Below, one piece after another: positions 9,201 to 21,596 of a stretch of DNA of 64,000 nt (position 1 is its first letter; each line of letters begins with the position of its first letter). Made by a program: the position numbers and the translations under genes. The notes under the pieces are model-generated. The model had not been told where the DNA came from. It made no database searches and saw nothing but the letters and a program-made list of their open reading frames with translations. This stretch comes from Deinococcus radiotolerans. GTDB taxonomy: Bacteria > Deinococcota > Deinococci > Deinococcales > Deinococcaceae. The DNA is taken from contig NZ_BMPE01000014.1 in the NCBI RefSeq assembly GCF_014647435.1, positions 1-64,000 of the forward strand, written 5' to 3'.

Positions 9201-11333
9201 ATGTCTGCTGCCCCAACCGAGGCGTTCCGCGTGACCGGCGGCGTGAATAAAGTGCGGTTCCGTTCCGATTCGGGCTTCACGGTCATGACCGCCCGCATCC
9301 GCAACGCCGAGGGCGAGGATCCCGACGCGACCGTCATCGGCGTGATGCCGCCCCTGGATGCCGGGGACACCTTCAGCGCGGACGTGCTGATGGAAGAGCA
9401 CCGCGAGTACGGCTACCAGTACCGCGTGCTGAACCTTGTCCTGGAGGCGCAGCCTGCCGACCTGTCCGAGGCCGGGATCGCCGCTTACCTGGAAGCGCGC
9501 GTGGGCGGCGTGGGCAAGGTCCTGGCCGGACGGATCGCGAAGACCTTCGGCGCGGCCACCTTCGACATTCTGGAAGGCGACCCGGACCGCCTGCTTCAGG
9601 TGCCGGGCGTCACGGCCAGCACGCTGCACAAGATGACCCAGAGCTGGTCCCAGCAGGGCCTGGAACGCCGCCTCCTGGCGGGCCTTCAGGGCCTGGGCCT
9701 GAGCATCACGCAGGCGCAGCGGGCCGTGAAGCACTTCGGTGAGGCGGCCCTGGAGCGCCTGACCGCCGACCTGTTCACCCTCACGGAGGTCGAGGGCATC
9801 GGCTTCGTGACCGCCGACAAGCTGTGGCAGGCGCAGGGCGGCGCGCTGGACGACCCGCGCCGCCTGACCGCCGCGGCCGTGTACGCGCTGCAACAGGCGG
9901 CGCAGCAGGGCGGGCACTCGTACCTGCCGCGCGCCCGCGCCGAAAAGGGCGTGGCGCACTACACCCGCGTGACCCCCGCGCAGGCCCGGCTGGCCGTGGA
10001 TACGGCGGTGGAACTGGGCCGCCTCAGCGACGACACGCCCCCGCTGCTGGACACCGAGGACGCGCTGCACGACCCCAGCCGCATCTACCTGCCGCCCACC
10101 CTGCGCGCCGAGAAGAAACTCGCCAGCCTGATCCGCACGCTGATCGCCACGCCCCCCGCCGGGGACGAGTGGACCGTCCCGAAAGGCGCGGCCAAGGGCC
10201 TGTCCGCCGAGCAGGCGGGCGTCTTGAACCTGCTTGAAGAGCACCGGCTGGTCGTCCTGACCGGCGGGCCCGGCACGGGCAAGAGCACCACCACCCGTGC
10301 CGTCGCCGACCTGGCCGAAAAACTGGGCCTGGAAGTCGGCCTGTGCGCCCCGACCGGCAAGGCCGCCCGCCGCCTGGGCGAGGTGACGGGCCGCACCGCG
10401 AGCACCATTCACCGCCTGCTGGGGTACGGTCCGGCGGGCTTCCGGCACAACCACCTCGAACCCGCCCCGTACGACCTGCTGATCGTGGACGAGGTCAGCA
10501 TGTGTGGCGACGGGCTGATGCTCTCGCTGCTCGCGGCGGTCGCGCCGGGTGCGCGGGTGCTGCTGGTCGGCGACACGGACCAGCTGCCCCCGGTGGACGC
10601 CGGGCTGCCCCTGCACGCCCTGACCCAGACGGCGCCCACCGTGCGCCTGACGCAGGTGTACCGGCAGGCGGCCGAGAACCCCATCATCCGCGCCGCGCAC
10701 GGCCTGCTGCACGGGCAGGCCCCGGCGTGGGGTGACCCCCGCCTGAACCTCGTGGAGACCGAACCGGACGTGGGCGCGCGGCGCGTGGCGCTGCTCGTGC
10801 GGGACATGGGCGGCCCCACGCAGGTGCAGGTCCTGACCCCCATGCGCAAGGGACCGCTGGGCGTGGAGATGCTCAACCACCACCTCCAGAGCCTCTTCAA
10901 CCCCGGCGAGGGCGGCGTGCGCATCGGGGACGCGCACGCCCGGCCCGGCGATATCGTCGTGCAGACGAAAAACGACTACACCAACGAGGTGTTCAACGGC
11001 ACGGTCGGCACCGTCCTGAAAGCCGACGGCGCGCGCCTGACCGTGGACTTCGACGGAAACATCGTCGAACTCGCTGGGGCGGAACTGTTCAACCTGCAAC
11101 TCGGGTACGCCCTGACCGTGCACCGCGCGCAGGGCAGCGAGTGGCCCACCGTGCTGGGCGTCCTGCACGAGGCGCACATGCCGATGCTGAGCCGCAACCT
11201 CGTGTACACCGCCCTGACCCGCGCCCGCGAACGCTTCTACGCCGTGGGGTCCGCCACCGCGTGGCAGCGCGCCGCGTCCCGGCAGCGCGAGGAACGCTGC
11301 ACGGCGCTGCTGGACCGCATCCGCGCCCGCTGA
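9201..11333 (+). CDS. recD2: RecD2-type ATP-dependent DNA helicase
   Basis: This superfamily 1 helicase moves 5' to 3' on DNA and acts without RecB and RecC; RecD2 contributes to stress resistance and repair in Deinococcus. The 710-residue protein has an N-terminal region with helix-hairpin-helix-like motifs (GIAAYLEARVGGVGKVLAGRI and EVEGIGFVTADKL). The helicase core follows. Walker A is GGPGTGKST near residue 355. The Walker B motif is LLIVDEVSM near 428, followed by GDTDQLPPV. The C-terminal motif YALTVHRAQGSEW and a final LVYTALTRAR complete the core. TATGCT eight bases before the ATG at 9201 points to a leaderless start. A terminator follows the gene before pyrG. A long open frame antisense to it is a shadow. 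Confidence 0.93.
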   Translation: MSAAPTEAFRVTGGVNKVRFRSDSGFTVMTARIRNAEGEDPDATVIGVMPPLDAGDTFSADVLMEEHREYGYQYRVLNLVLEAQPADLSEAGIAAYLEARVGGVGKVLAGRIAKTFGAATFDILEGDPDRLLQVPGVTASTLHKMTQSWSQQGLERRLLAGLQGLGLSITQAQRAVKHFGEAALERLTADLFTLTEVEGIGFVTADKLWQAQGGALDDPRRLTAAAVYALQQAAQQGGHSYLPRARAEKGVAHYTRVTPAQARLAVDTAVELGRLSDDTPPLLDTEDALHDPSRIYLPPTLRAEKKLASLIRTLIATPPAGDEWTVPKGAAKGLSAEQAGVLNLLEEHRLVVLTGGPGTGKSTTTRAVADLAEKLGLEVGLCAPTGKAARRLGEVTGRTASTIHRLLGYGPAGFRHNHLEPAPYDLLIVDEVSMCGDGLMLSLLAAVAPGARVLLVGDTDQLPPVDAGLPLHALTQTAPTVRLTQVYRQAAENPIIRAAHGLLHGQAPAWGDPRLNLVETEPDVGARRVALLVRDMGGPTQVQVLTPMRKGPLGVEMLNHHLQSLFNPGEGGVRIGDAHARPGDIVVQTKNDYTNEVFNGTVGTVLKADGARLTVDFDGNIVELAGAELFNLQLGYALTVHRAQGSEWPTVLGVLHEAHMPMLSRNLVYTALTRARERFYAVGSATAWQRAASRQREERCTALLDRIRAR

Positions 11334-11393
11334 CCCCCACCGGCCCGGTGCGTGACCCGGAACGCCGCGCGGCGTGCTAGCATGAAATCCCGG

Positions 11394-11420
11394 AGGCCGA
11401 GCGCCCCGGCTTTTCTTTTT
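11394..11420 (+). terminator. Terminator or pyrG leader attenuator
   Basis: AGGCCG (11394-11399) pairs with CGGCTT (11407-11412), including one G-U pair, and is followed directly by TTCTTTTT (11413-11420). It is positioned to end the recD2 transcript. A -10-like TAGCAT also lies just upstream at 11378-11383, so a pyrG transcript starting near 11390 would contain the hairpin in its first 30 bases. That allows a role as an attenuator. Confidence 0.6.
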
Positions 11421-11478
11421 GGCCCCGTTTGCACAGGGGTGGCCCCCCGGGCTGGGGGTCAGGCGCTCGCGGTCAGAC

Positions 11479-13125
<1,647 letters not shown>

Positions 13126-13169
13126 AGGTTCAACCGGGAACGCCGCCGGTCCGTGCCGCAGGACCGGCG

Positions 13170-13708
13170 GCCCTGATTGCCCTGCGCGCCCTCCTCGGCC
13201 CGGTGGCCCTGGGGCCGCCGCGCTGGGCGCGCCCGGGTTCCTATTCGTGCTGCTGCTCTGGACGGGGCTGCTCTCGGACATTCTGGACGGCGTGCTGGCC
13301 CGGCGGCTGGGTGTCGCCAGTGGCCCGCTGCGGCTGGCGGACAGTGTCGTGGACGGCGTGTTCGCCCTGTGCATCGGCGCGGCGCTGTACGTGCAGTTCA
13401 CGGCCCAGCTGACGGCCATGTGGCCGCTGGTCCTCGCGTACCTGGGCACGGACGTCCTGGGCTGGCTGCTGGACCTGCGCAAGTTCGGGCGGCTCGCCGC
13501 GTACCACGCCTACAGCACCAAGCTCACGGGTCTGCTGCTGGCCGCGGCCGCCACGCGCCTGGCGCTGAGCGGGGAAGGCGACCTGCTGCGCGTGGCCCTG
13601 ATCGTCGGGATCCTCAATCACCTGGAGCGCGCGCTCATGACCGCGCTGCTGCCCCGGTGGACGCCGGACGTGCCGACGCTGTGGCACGCCTGGCACCGCC
13701 GCGGCTGA
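13170..13708 (+). pseudogene. CDP-alcohol phosphatidyltransferase, apparent frameshift
   Basis: The 153-residue frame beginning with the GTG at 13247 carries the family signature: SDILDGVLARR, then two further aspartates in LADSVVD, and several hydrophobic helices. Such enzymes join a CDP-alcohol to a second alcohol in phospholipid synthesis at the membrane. The expected first helix, ALIALRALLGPVALG, is present just upstream but in another frame (about 13170-13214). The frames would join if one G were added to the run GGGG at 13211-13214. No good start codon precedes the upstream part. It is therefore either a broken gene, a sequencing error in a G-run, or an N-terminally short protein using the GTG. 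The gene starts close behind pyrG and converges on coaE. Confidence 0.6.
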
Positions 13709-13729
13709 CCCGACTGGACGTGCGTCCCC

Positions 13730-14368
13730 TTACTCGGGCGTGCCGCTCGCCGCGCCCGTAGGCGCGGGTGCGCCGGTCAGCCCCAGACGGCGCAGCGCGG
13801 CGTCCACCTGCGCTTCCAGGTGAGCGAGGTCGCCGCCATTCTCCAGGACCACCGTGGCGCGCGCGCGCTTCTGCTCGGCACTCAGCTGCCGGGCGTCGCG
13901 GGCCAGCACCTCGGCCTCCGAGAACCCGCTGCGCTGCACGACCCGCTGCACCCGCACGGCCAGCGGGGCGTCCACGACGATCACGGCGTCCATCAGGGCG
14001 TCCAGGCCACCCTCGAACAGCAGCGGCACGTCCTGCACCACCACCTCCGCCCCCCGGGCGGCCGCCTGCGCTTCCAGCTCGGCCATGCGTGAGCGCACGC
14101 GCGGATGCACGATGCTGTTCAGGGCGGCCAGTTCCTCCGCATTCCCGAACACCCGCGCCGACAGCGCCGGGCGGTCCAGCGTGCCGTTCACCACCACGCC
14201 CGGAAAGCGCGCCCCGATCAGCGCCAGCGTGTCCGGGCCCTGCGTGACCAGCCGCGCCTGCTCGTCCGCGTCCAGCACCGTCAGGCCCCGCGCGCGCAGC
14301 AGGTCCGCGACGGTGCTCTTGCCAGCGCCGATAGAACCGGTCAGGCCAATCCGTCTGGGCATGTTCAT
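13730..14368 (-). CDS. coaE: Dephospho-CoA kinase
   Basis: CoaE phosphorylates the ribose of dephospho-CoA in the last step of coenzyme A synthesis. The 212-residue protein begins with the P-loop [11 protein letters not shown] (residues 8-18), followed by [10 protein letters not shown], which matches the family's substrate-binding aspartate region. Further on it has the conserved [21 protein letters not shown]. The C-terminus has an unusual Ala/Pro/Thr-rich tail of about 20 residues. I chose the ATG at 14368 because TACAGT lies exactly seven bases upstream on the minus strand (leaderless). ATGs at 14377 and 14362 are alternatives. It is convergent with the damaged phosphatidyltransferase gene. 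Confidence 0.93.
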   Translation of the reverse strand: MNMPRRIGLTGSIGAGKSTVADLLRARGLTVLDADEQARLVTQGPDTLALIGARFPGVVVNGTLDRPALSARVFGNAEELAALNSIVHPRVRSRMAELEAQAAARGAEVVVQDVPLLFEGGLDALMDAVIVVDAPLAVRVQRVVQRSGFSEAEVLARDARQLSAEQKRARATVVLENGGDLAHLEAQVDAALRRLGLTGAPAPTGAASGTPE

Positions 14369-14650
14369 GCCGCGCACTGTAGCAATCCGCGCTCAGGTCG
14401 CAGGGCGCCCGACGGACGTGACCAGGCCGCAGCGCGCCCCACCGGGCCCACACCCACCCTTCACCCCGCCGCGGGGGTCACCCTCATGGCTCTCAGGGTT
14501 CACAGTGAACCCCTCATTCAGCCCGCGGCTGTCAGACGCCCGTCAAGCAGGTCGCGGACACTGACGGGCATGGCAGCTGCGACCGGACCGTTTTCCCGCT
14601 CTCACGGGCACTTCACCCTGACATTGAACGTTCTCACGTATGATGCGCTC

Positions 14651-14725
14651 ATGCCCAACCCTGGCAGTGAGTGGTCAGTGCGGCGCCCCCGGGCCCAGCT
14701 GACCCCCACGGAGGTTACCGAGTGA
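14651..14725 (+). CDS. Upstream open frame coupled to the TPR gene
   Basis: A 24-codon frame starts at the ATG at 14651 (peptide MPNPGSEWS... ending PTEVTE) and its TGA overlaps the GTG start of the TPR gene as GTGA at 14722-14725. TATGAT at 14639-14644 lies six bases before the ATG, so the transcript probably begins at or next to this codon. The Shine-Dalgarno sequence of the TPR gene lies inside the last codons of the frame. The arrangement suggests a leaderless leader peptide whose translation opens or gates the main gene. The peptide itself shows no recognisable motif. Confidence 0.5.
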   Translation: MPNPGSEWSVRRPRAQLTPTEVTE

Positions 14726-15888
14726 ATCGACGCACCATGACCGGCGGACTGCTGAGCCTCATGCTGCTGCTGGCCCCGGCCAGCGCGCAGACGGCCCCAG
14801 CGGCCCCCACGACCGCACCGACCGCCCCCAGCGCCGCCCCCGCGGCCCGCCCCATTCCCGCAGCGAACTACGTCGCCGTGGGCGGCTACTACTACGAGCA
14901 GGGCAAATACGATCAGGCGTACGTCGCCTACCGCGCCGCGGCTGAACTGGAACCCAACAACCCGGCCGCGCTGCTCGGCCTGGGCCGCGCCCAGGTGAAA
15001 CTGCGCCTGTACAGCGCCGGGATCAGCACCCTGCGTCAACTCATCGGTCTGGACAGCCGCAACTTCGACGCGTACATCTCACTGTCTCAGGCGTTCGTGC
15101 AGCAGTACATCGGCGCCGGGGACCGCACGGTCGTCAGCGGCAACCTCAGCGAGGCCCTGCGCGTTCTACAGGACGCCGAGACGCTGGCCGCCGCGCAGAC
15201 GCAGAACCGCGACCTGTGGCTCAGCCGCGTGTGGAACGAGCGCGGCTACGTGTACAAACTCCAGGGCGACGCCGCCAAGGCCATCAACGCGTTCAAGCAG
15301 GCCATCGCGCTGAACAGCGAGAACGCCATCCTGCTGTACAACCTCGGCGACATGTACTACGCCACCGGGAATATCCCGCTCGCGCTGGACAACCTGCAGC
15401 AGGCCGTGATCCTCGACCCGCGCGACCCGTTCAACCGCGCGTACTACGCGAAGCTGCTGGCCTTGAGCGGCAACGTCGCGGCCGCGAAACCCGAGGCGGC
15501 GCAGGCGGCCCGACTGGCCCCCAAGAACGCTTACGCGGTCGGGCAGTACGGCGTCGTGAGTTATCTCGCCAAGGACGCCGTCACGGCCCGCGCGCAGCTG
15601 AACCAGGCGGTGACGCTCGACCCGCTGCGCTACCCGGAGTTCTACTTCTACCTGGGCCGCCTCGCGCTGGACGCCGGTGACCTGAAGCTTGCCCGGGAGC
15701 AGTTCACGCGCGCGTCGGCGCTGGGCAGCGTGAACGCCGAGTACGCGTACTACCTGGGCCTCAGCTATGAGCGCGGCGCCGGGGCGGTCGCGCCCGACCG
15801 CATCAAGGCCCGCGAGAACTACGAGCGCGCCCTTCAGATCGACTCGAAGTACAAAGACGCGCAGGACGCCCTCAACCGCGTCCGCTGA
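14722..15888 (+). CDS. Secreted tetratricopeptide-repeat protein
   Basis: The 388-residue precursor has a signal peptide (hydrophobic stretch [16 protein letters not shown]), then a Pro/Ala/Thr-rich linker. At least seven tetratricopeptide-like helical repeats follow. Examples are [20 protein letters not shown], then [40 protein letters not shown] and [20 protein letters not shown]. Such repeats bind other proteins. The protein probably acts in the periplasm or cell envelope as a scaffold; its partners are unknown. The start is the GTG at 14722, because GGAGGT lies six bases before it and the signal peptide begins there. It is overlapped by the short upstream frame at 14651. A clear terminator follows at 15910. 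Confidence 0.8.
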   Translation: MNRRTMTGGLLSLMLLLAPASAQTAPAAPTTAPTAPSAAPAARPIPAANYVAVGGYYYEQGKYDQAYVAYRAAAELEPNNPAALLGLGRAQVKLRLYSAGISTLRQLIGLDSRNFDAYISLSQAFVQQYIGAGDRTVVSGNLSEALRVLQDAETLAAAQTQNRDLWLSRVWNERGYVYKLQGDAAKAINAFKQAIALNSENAILLYNLGDMYYATGNIPLALDNLQQAVILDPRDPFNRAYYAKLLALSGNVAAAKPEAAQAARLAPKNAYAVGQYGVVSYLAKDAVTARAQLNQAVTLDPLRYPEFYFYLGRLALDAGDLKLAREQFTRASALGSVNAEYAYYLGLSYERGAGAVAPDRIKARENYERALQIDSKYKDAQDALNRVR

Positions 15889-15909
15889 CCCGCAGAACCG
15901 GTCGCCCGT

Positions 15910-15945
15910 GATGCCCCAGGGAATCCCCCGGGGCATCTTCCGTTG
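15910..15945 (+). terminator. Rho-independent terminator
   Basis: GATGCCCC (15910-15917) and GGGGCATC (15930-15937) form an 8-bp stem, followed by TTCCGTT. It lies 21 bases after the TPR gene. Confidence 0.7.
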
Positions 15946-16469
15946 CCGTGAGGCAAGACGGAGGCCGATCAGAACGCTGTGGGCGGCTTCTGTCGTTTGG
16001 CCCGGATGCAGGGCCGCCTGATTGACCTGTCACCGCAGGCTTACAAACGTAAAAAATTCACCTTCGGGGCTTTGGCTGCTCGGTGAAGCGCATGGTGCCG
16101 ATCTGCGCGAACGTGAAAAACGCTCTGCAGAACAGGTTTTGCCGACTTGTGACGCCCCGCTCTGGACGCAGGCAGGACGCCTCTGCCCCTCCTCCTCCGG
16201 CCGCATCTTCATCTGGCAGACGGTGAGCGAGCAGAGAGACTCAGGCCGCTACCGTGAGGGCACTTCAGACGGCGCGCACACGACCCTGCCAGGGGAGAGG
16301 ACGCCTGGAGTCTCCCGGCTGTCCTCCCTCGTCTGCCCGTCCGGACTCAGCCTCTAAACGGGGTGCGGGTGGCGCTGACCCTGATGGACGGCGGGCCGCA
16401 CGGGCAGCCCCCTGAAGAACGAGCTGGAACGCTGGCGCCTGAAGGCCCGTTCCCACTGCATCACCACCT
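15946..16469. other. Intergenic stretch with no recognisable gene
   Basis: About 520 bases of lower GC and mixed codon-position composition separate the TPR gene from the liv operon. Short open frames exist on both strands (for example 16022-16357 on the plus strand and 16030-16212 on the minus strand). Their translations are Arg/Ser/Cys-rich, lack domains and have no ribosome-binding sites. I see no tRNA fold or transposase remnant. It may be a decayed gene. Confidence 0.4.
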
Positions 16470-16505
16470 GGGCGGGACGACTCTGTGAGGGGAGTCGTCC
16501 CGCCC
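16470..16505. terminator. Terminator of the liv operon
   Basis: GGGCGGGACGACT (16470-16482) and AGTCGTCCCGCCC (16493-16505) form a perfect 13-bp stem with a 10-base loop, 22 bases beyond the livF stop on the minus strand. Confidence 0.8.
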
Positions 16506-16527
16506 ACGCCTGATGGGCGCTGGGCTC

Positions 16528-17232
<705 letters not shown>

Positions 17233-17371
17233 CACTGACCTCCTTCCGAGGGCTGCTGCGCCTGCGGGGCAGCCCGACAAGCGGATGCGAGTGGGCACAG
17301 GATGTGGATTCCGGAAGTGGAGTAGGGGTGCGGCGCTATAACGCAGGCCCACGCAATGGAGGGAATTCGCA

Positions 17372-18178
17372 TCATTCGCCTCCCAGGTACGCTTCGATGA
17401 CTTTCGGGTCGCGCTGCACCTCGGCCGGGTTGCCCACGGCGATCAGCTGCCCGAAGTTCAGGACGGCCACGCGGTCACAGAGGTTCATGACCAGCGGTAC
17501 GTGATGCTCGATGACCAGCACGGTCAGGTCGAAGCGGTCCCGGACCTCGCGGATGAAGGCGGTTAGGCCGCCCTTCTCGGCGGTGTTCATCCCGGCGGCC
17601 GGTTCATCGAGGAGCAGCACGCGCGGCTCGGTCGCCAGCGCGCGCGCGATCTCCAGGCGGCGCTGGTCGCCGTAACTGAAGTTCCCGGCGAGTTCCCCGG
17701 CGCGGTCGCCCATGCCGACCAGGTCCAGCAGCTCCCAGGCGCGGCGTTCCACCTGCGCCTCCTCGGCGCGGGCGGCGCCGAGCACACCCTGCCAGAGTCC
17801 GGCGCGGGTGCGGGTGTGCTGCGCGATCTTCACGTTCTCCAGCGCGCTCAGGCCGCGGAACAGGCGGATGTTCTGGAAGGTGCGGCTCATGCCCAGGGCC
17901 GCCACGCGGTTCGGTTGCAGGCCCGTGACGGTCTGCCCGCGGTACGTCAGCGTGCCGCTTGAGGGGGGCGTGAGGCCGGTCATGAGGTTGAACAGCGTGG
18001 TCTTGCCCGCACCGTTCGGGCCGATCAGGCCGAAGATCTCGCCCTCGTGCACGTCGAAGGACACGTCGTTCACGGCGACCAGTCCGCCGAAGCGGCGGGT
18101 CATGTTCCGCGCCTCAAGGACCACGCTGCGCCCCGCGCGGACCGGAATGGGGGAGACGGGGACGTGCTCACCGGTCAT
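17372..18178 (-). CDS. livG: Branched-chain amino acid ABC transporter ATPase LivG
   Basis: LivG is the second ATPase of the branched-chain amino acid importer. In this 268-residue protein, Walker A is GPNGAGKT, preceded by the family motif [16 protein letters not shown]. The LivG-specific insertion [18 protein letters not shown] follows, then the signature region [16 protein letters not shown] and Walker [13 protein letters not shown]. The ATG at 18178 overlaps the livM stop as ATGA, and GAGGTGA lies upstream, which fixes the start. It acts at the inner face of the cytoplasmic membrane with LivF, LivH, LivM and the binding protein LivJ. Confidence 0.94.
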   Translation of the reverse strand: MTGEHVPVSPIPVRAGRSVVLEARNMTRRFGGLVAVNDVSFDVHEGEIFGLIGPNGAGKTTLFNLMTGLTPPSSGTLTYRGQTVTGLQPNRVAALGMSRTFQNIRLFRGLSALENVKIAQHTRTRAGLWQGVLGAARAEEAQVERRAWELLDLVGMGDRAGELAGNFSYGDQRRLEIARALATEPRVLLLDEPAAGMNTAEKGGLTAFIREVRDRFDLTVLVIEHHVPLVMNLCDRVAVLNFGQLIAVGNPAEVQRDPKVIEAYLGGE

Positions 18179-19110
18179 GACTTCACCTCGGCCGCACTGA
18201 CCGGGCCCGGCGCGGGCCGCTGCGGGGGACGGGGGCGGCCCAGGCGTTCCAGGGCGCCCACGATGCCCTGCGGGAGGTACAGGCTCGCCACGACCAGCAC
18301 CAGGCCGTTGATCACGAGGCGCCAGTCGGTCAGGAAGCGCAGCACCTCGGGCACCGCGGCCAGGAGCGCCCCGCCCACCACGGGGCCCCACACGTTGCGG
18401 GACCCGCCGATCAGCACGGCTGCCAGGATCGTGATGCTGGCATCGAAGGTGCCCTGCTTGGCGTTCCAGGTGTTCAGGAAGGGCGCGCTCATCGCGCCGA
18501 CCAGACCGGCCAGCACCGCGCCGATCACGAAGGCCAGCACCTTGTACTGCGTGGGCGGCACGCCCATCGCGTCGGCGGCCAGTTCGTCCTCGCGGATGGC
18601 GCGCAGCGCGCGGCCCACCCGGGAGCGTTCCAGCTGCCGCGCGAACAGCATGGTCAGCAGCAGCAGCGGCAGGAACAGGAAGATGTACTGCCAGCGGTCC
18701 TGGAAGCCGAACGCCTGCGGAATGCCGAAGATGCCCACCGCGCCGCCCGTGACGGTCAGGTTCAGGGCCACGACGCGCAGGATCTCCACGAACGCGATGG
18801 TCGCCAGCGCCAGGTAGATGCCGCGCAGCCGCAGCGCCGGGACGCCCACGATGACGCCCAGCAGGCCGCCCAGCACGGCGCCCGCCAGCCACGTCAGCGG
18901 GAACACGCCGTTGCCGAGCGTGTCGCGCAGGCCCGCGAAGGCCGGGTTGGTCAGGAGGATCGCGGCGGCGTACCCGCCCACCGAGTAGAAGCCGGGACTG
19001 GCGAGGCTCAGCTGCCCCGCCTGAAGCGGGAAGTACAGGCTCAGGCCCAGCAGGCCCGCCTGCATCATGGTGGCGATCAGGAAGCCGTACGTCTGAAGAA
19101 AGTCGTTCAT
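18175..19110 (-). CDS. livM: Branched-chain amino acid ABC transporter permease LivM
   Basis: LivM is one of the two membrane subunits of the importer. The 311-residue protein has about nine hydrophobic helices. It carries the LivM hallmark region [18 protein letters not shown] near the N-terminus and the cytoplasmic EAA-type loop [17 protein letters not shown], where the ATPases dock. It overlaps livG by four bases and follows livH by 14 bases, so all these genes are translated from one message. Confidence 0.94.
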   Translation of the reverse strand: MNDFLQTYGFLIATMMQAGLLGLSLYFPLQAGQLSLASPGFYSVGGYAAAILLTNPAFAGLRDTLGNGVFPLTWLAGAVLGGLLGVIVGVPALRLRGIYLALATIAFVEILRVVALNLTVTGGAVGIFGIPQAFGFQDRWQYIFLFLPLLLLTMLFARQLERSRVGRALRAIREDELAADAMGVPPTQYKVLAFVIGAVLAGLVGAMSAPFLNTWNAKQGTFDASITILAAVLIGGSRNVWGPVVGGALLAAVPEVLRFLTDWRLVINGLVLVVASLYLPQGIVGALERLGRPRPPQRPAPGPVSAAEVKS

Positions 19111-19124
19111 GTGCGGTTCCCTCC

Positions 19125-20099
<975 letters not shown>

Positions 20100-20173
20100 G
20101 GGTCCGCTCCTTTCACGAGAACGCCGCCAGCGTCCAGAGGCTGACGGCACAGAAGGCGAGGGGGGGCGCGCCC

Positions 20174-20210
20174 GGGGTGGCGGGCTCAGGGCCCGTGGGC
20201 GCGCCACCCC
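20174..20210 (-). terminator. Intercistronic hairpin between livJ and livH
   Basis: GGGGTGGCG (20174-20182) and CGCCACCCC (20202-20210) form a perfect 9-bp stem, and further G and C blocks in the loop can pair. It lies ten bases beyond the livJ stop and is not followed by a T-run. It is more likely a partial terminator or 3'-end stabiliser than a full stop. Confidence 0.6.
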
Positions 20211-20219
20211 CCTCGGCGC

Positions 20220-21392
20220 TTACTTCAGGTAGACGAACGAGCCGTTCTTGGCGTCTTTCATCTTGATCTGCGCCACGTAGAATTCCTTCTGGATCACTTC
20301 GCCTTCCTTGTCGAAGGCAATAGTGCCCAGCGGCGTGTTGTACTTCCCGGCGAGGATCTGCTTGTTCAGTGCGACGCGCAGGTCGTCCAGGTCGTAGGTG
20401 TTCAGTTTCTTCTTGCGGTCCAGGGCCTTAAGTGCTTCGACCATGACCTGAACGCCGGCGTAGGCCTGCGCGGCGAACTGGGGCGGGTCTTTCTTGTACT
20501 GCGCGCGGTATTCCTTCACGAACACCTGGTTGGCGGCGCTGCCCTGCGCGGGGCTGTACGCCTGCGCGATGATCACGCCGTCGCAGAGTTTCTGGCAGAC
20601 GGGGAACATGTTGCTGGTGTTCAGGCCGTTTCCGCCGATGATCAGGCCCTTGTAGCCCAGCTGGCGCAGCTGCTTGACGAGGTTCCCGCCGTCCGCGGCG
20701 AGACCCGAGATGATCACGAGGTCCACCTTGGCGTTCAGGACGGCCGTGACCTGCGTGGTGAAGTCCGTGTCGGTCGTCTGGAACTTCTGCACGGTGGACA
20801 GGGTCAGGCCCTGGTCCTTCACGGTCTGCTGGAAGGTGCCGGTCTCAGACGTGGAGAAGGCGTCGTTCTGCGCGTACAGCACCGCGACTTCCTTGATCTT
20901 CGGGTCGAGTTTCAGCGCCTGCTTCACGGCGTTCGGGGCGACCACCGCGACGGGCGCGGACACGCGGGAAATGAAGTCCCCGATCTGCGGGATGCCCTTG
21001 GCGGTGTTGCTGGGCCCCAGGACCGGCACCTTGGCGCGCTCGGCAATGGGGTCGGAGGCGAAGGCCTGCTGCGACAGGGTGGGCCCCACGATGCCCACCA
21101 CGCGGTCCTTGGTGATGAGGTTCTGGAAGGCGTTGATGGCGCCAGCCTCGTCGCCGCCGGTGTCCTGGAAGGCCAGTTTGAAGGGCGTGCCGTTGATGCC
21201 GCCGCGGCCGTTGAGGAACTTCTCGGCGAATTTCGCGCCGATGACCTGTTCCTGCCCGAGCAGGGCGGTGTTGCTGGTCTGCGCGACTGCCACGCCGATC
21301 ACGACGGTGTCGACTTTCTGAGCGTACGTCAGCCCCAGCGAGAGGGTCAGGGCGGCGGTGGCCAGGGCTGGAATGCGGGTGCTCGGGATCAT
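20220..21392 (-). CDS. livJ: Branched-chain amino acid ABC transporter binding protein
   Basis: This periplasmic binding protein captures branched-chain amino acids or related substrates for LivHMGF. The 390-residue precursor has a signal peptide (RIPALATAALTLSLGLTYAQ), then a type 1 periplasmic-binding fold. It includes VVIGVAVAQTSNTALLGQE, GRGGINGTPFKLAFQDTGGD, the hinge-near GIVGPTLSQQ and the late PQFAAQAYAGVQVMVEAL. GGAGGT precedes the ATG at 21392. A promoter with good -35 and -10 boxes lies at 21502-21530, and two palindromes sit directly upstream of it. The exact ligand is inferred from the operon. Amide or short-peptide binding is the usual alternative in this family. Confidence 0.9.
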   Translation of the reverse strand: MIPSTRIPALATAALTLSLGLTYAQKVDTVVIGVAVAQTSNTALLGQEQVIGAKFAEKFLNGRGGINGTPFKLAFQDTGGDEAGAINAFQNLITKDRVVGIVGPTLSQQAFASDPIAERAKVPVLGPSNTAKGIPQIGDFISRVSAPVAVVAPNAVKQALKLDPKIKEVAVLYAQNDAFSTSETGTFQQTVKDQGLTLSTVQKFQTTDTDFTTQVTAVLNAKVDLVIISGLAADGGNLVKQLRQLGYKGLIIGGNGLNTSNMFPVCQKLCDGVIIAQAYSPAQGSAANQVFVKEYRAQYKKDPPQFAAQAYAGVQVMVEALKALDRKKKLNTYDLDDLRVALNKQILAGKYNTPLGTIAFDKEGEVIQKEFYVAQIKMKDAKNGSFVYLK

Positions 21393-21501
21393 GGGCAGAA
21401 CCTCCAGTTCACCTGTCCCGGCGTCTCCGGGCAGGCGCAGTGAGCCGGTGCGCGTGCCACTGGCACGGGCGCAGAGCGGACTTGAGTTGTGGAACACGGT
21501 C

Positions 21502-21530
21502 ACTGTAGGCTGGGGAAAATCACAAGTCAA
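21502..21530 (-). promoter_or_regulatory. liv operon promoter
   Basis: On the minus strand TTGACT (21525-21530) and TACAGT (21502-21507) are separated by exactly 17 bases. This is the best sigma-70 promoter in the window. The expected start of transcription is near 21495, about 100 bases before the livJ ATG. Confidence 0.75.
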
Positions 21531-21537
21531 CTGGTCG

Positions 21538-21565
21538 AATGATCAGATCATTGAACTCAGTTCAA
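21538..21565. promoter_or_regulatory. Two adjacent 15-bp palindromes, likely operators
   Basis: The first palindrome is AATGATC-A-GATCATT (21538-21552) and the second is TTGAACT-C-AGTTCAA (21551-21565). Each has perfect 7-bp arms around one central base, and they share TT. They start eight bases upstream of the liv -35 box and 32 bases upstream of the start of the HAMP protein gene. They are ideally placed for a regulator that controls both directions, and the GntR protein encoded at 22547 is the obvious candidate. Confidence 0.7.
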
Positions 21566-21596
21566 AAATATTGGAATGCCAGTTCCCGGAGTGCCC

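Noticed and set aside
16022..16357. Plus-strand frame of 111 codons in the gap before the liv operon
   Set aside because: It has a TTG start, no ribosome-binding site, low-complexity Ser/Arg/Cys translation and no domain. I left the region as intergenic.
21532..21546. Classical FadR operator (TGGT-N3-ACCA) in the liv regulatory region
   Set aside because: TGGT is present at 21532-21535, but no matching ACCA follows at the right distance. The perfect palindromes next to it are the better candidates.
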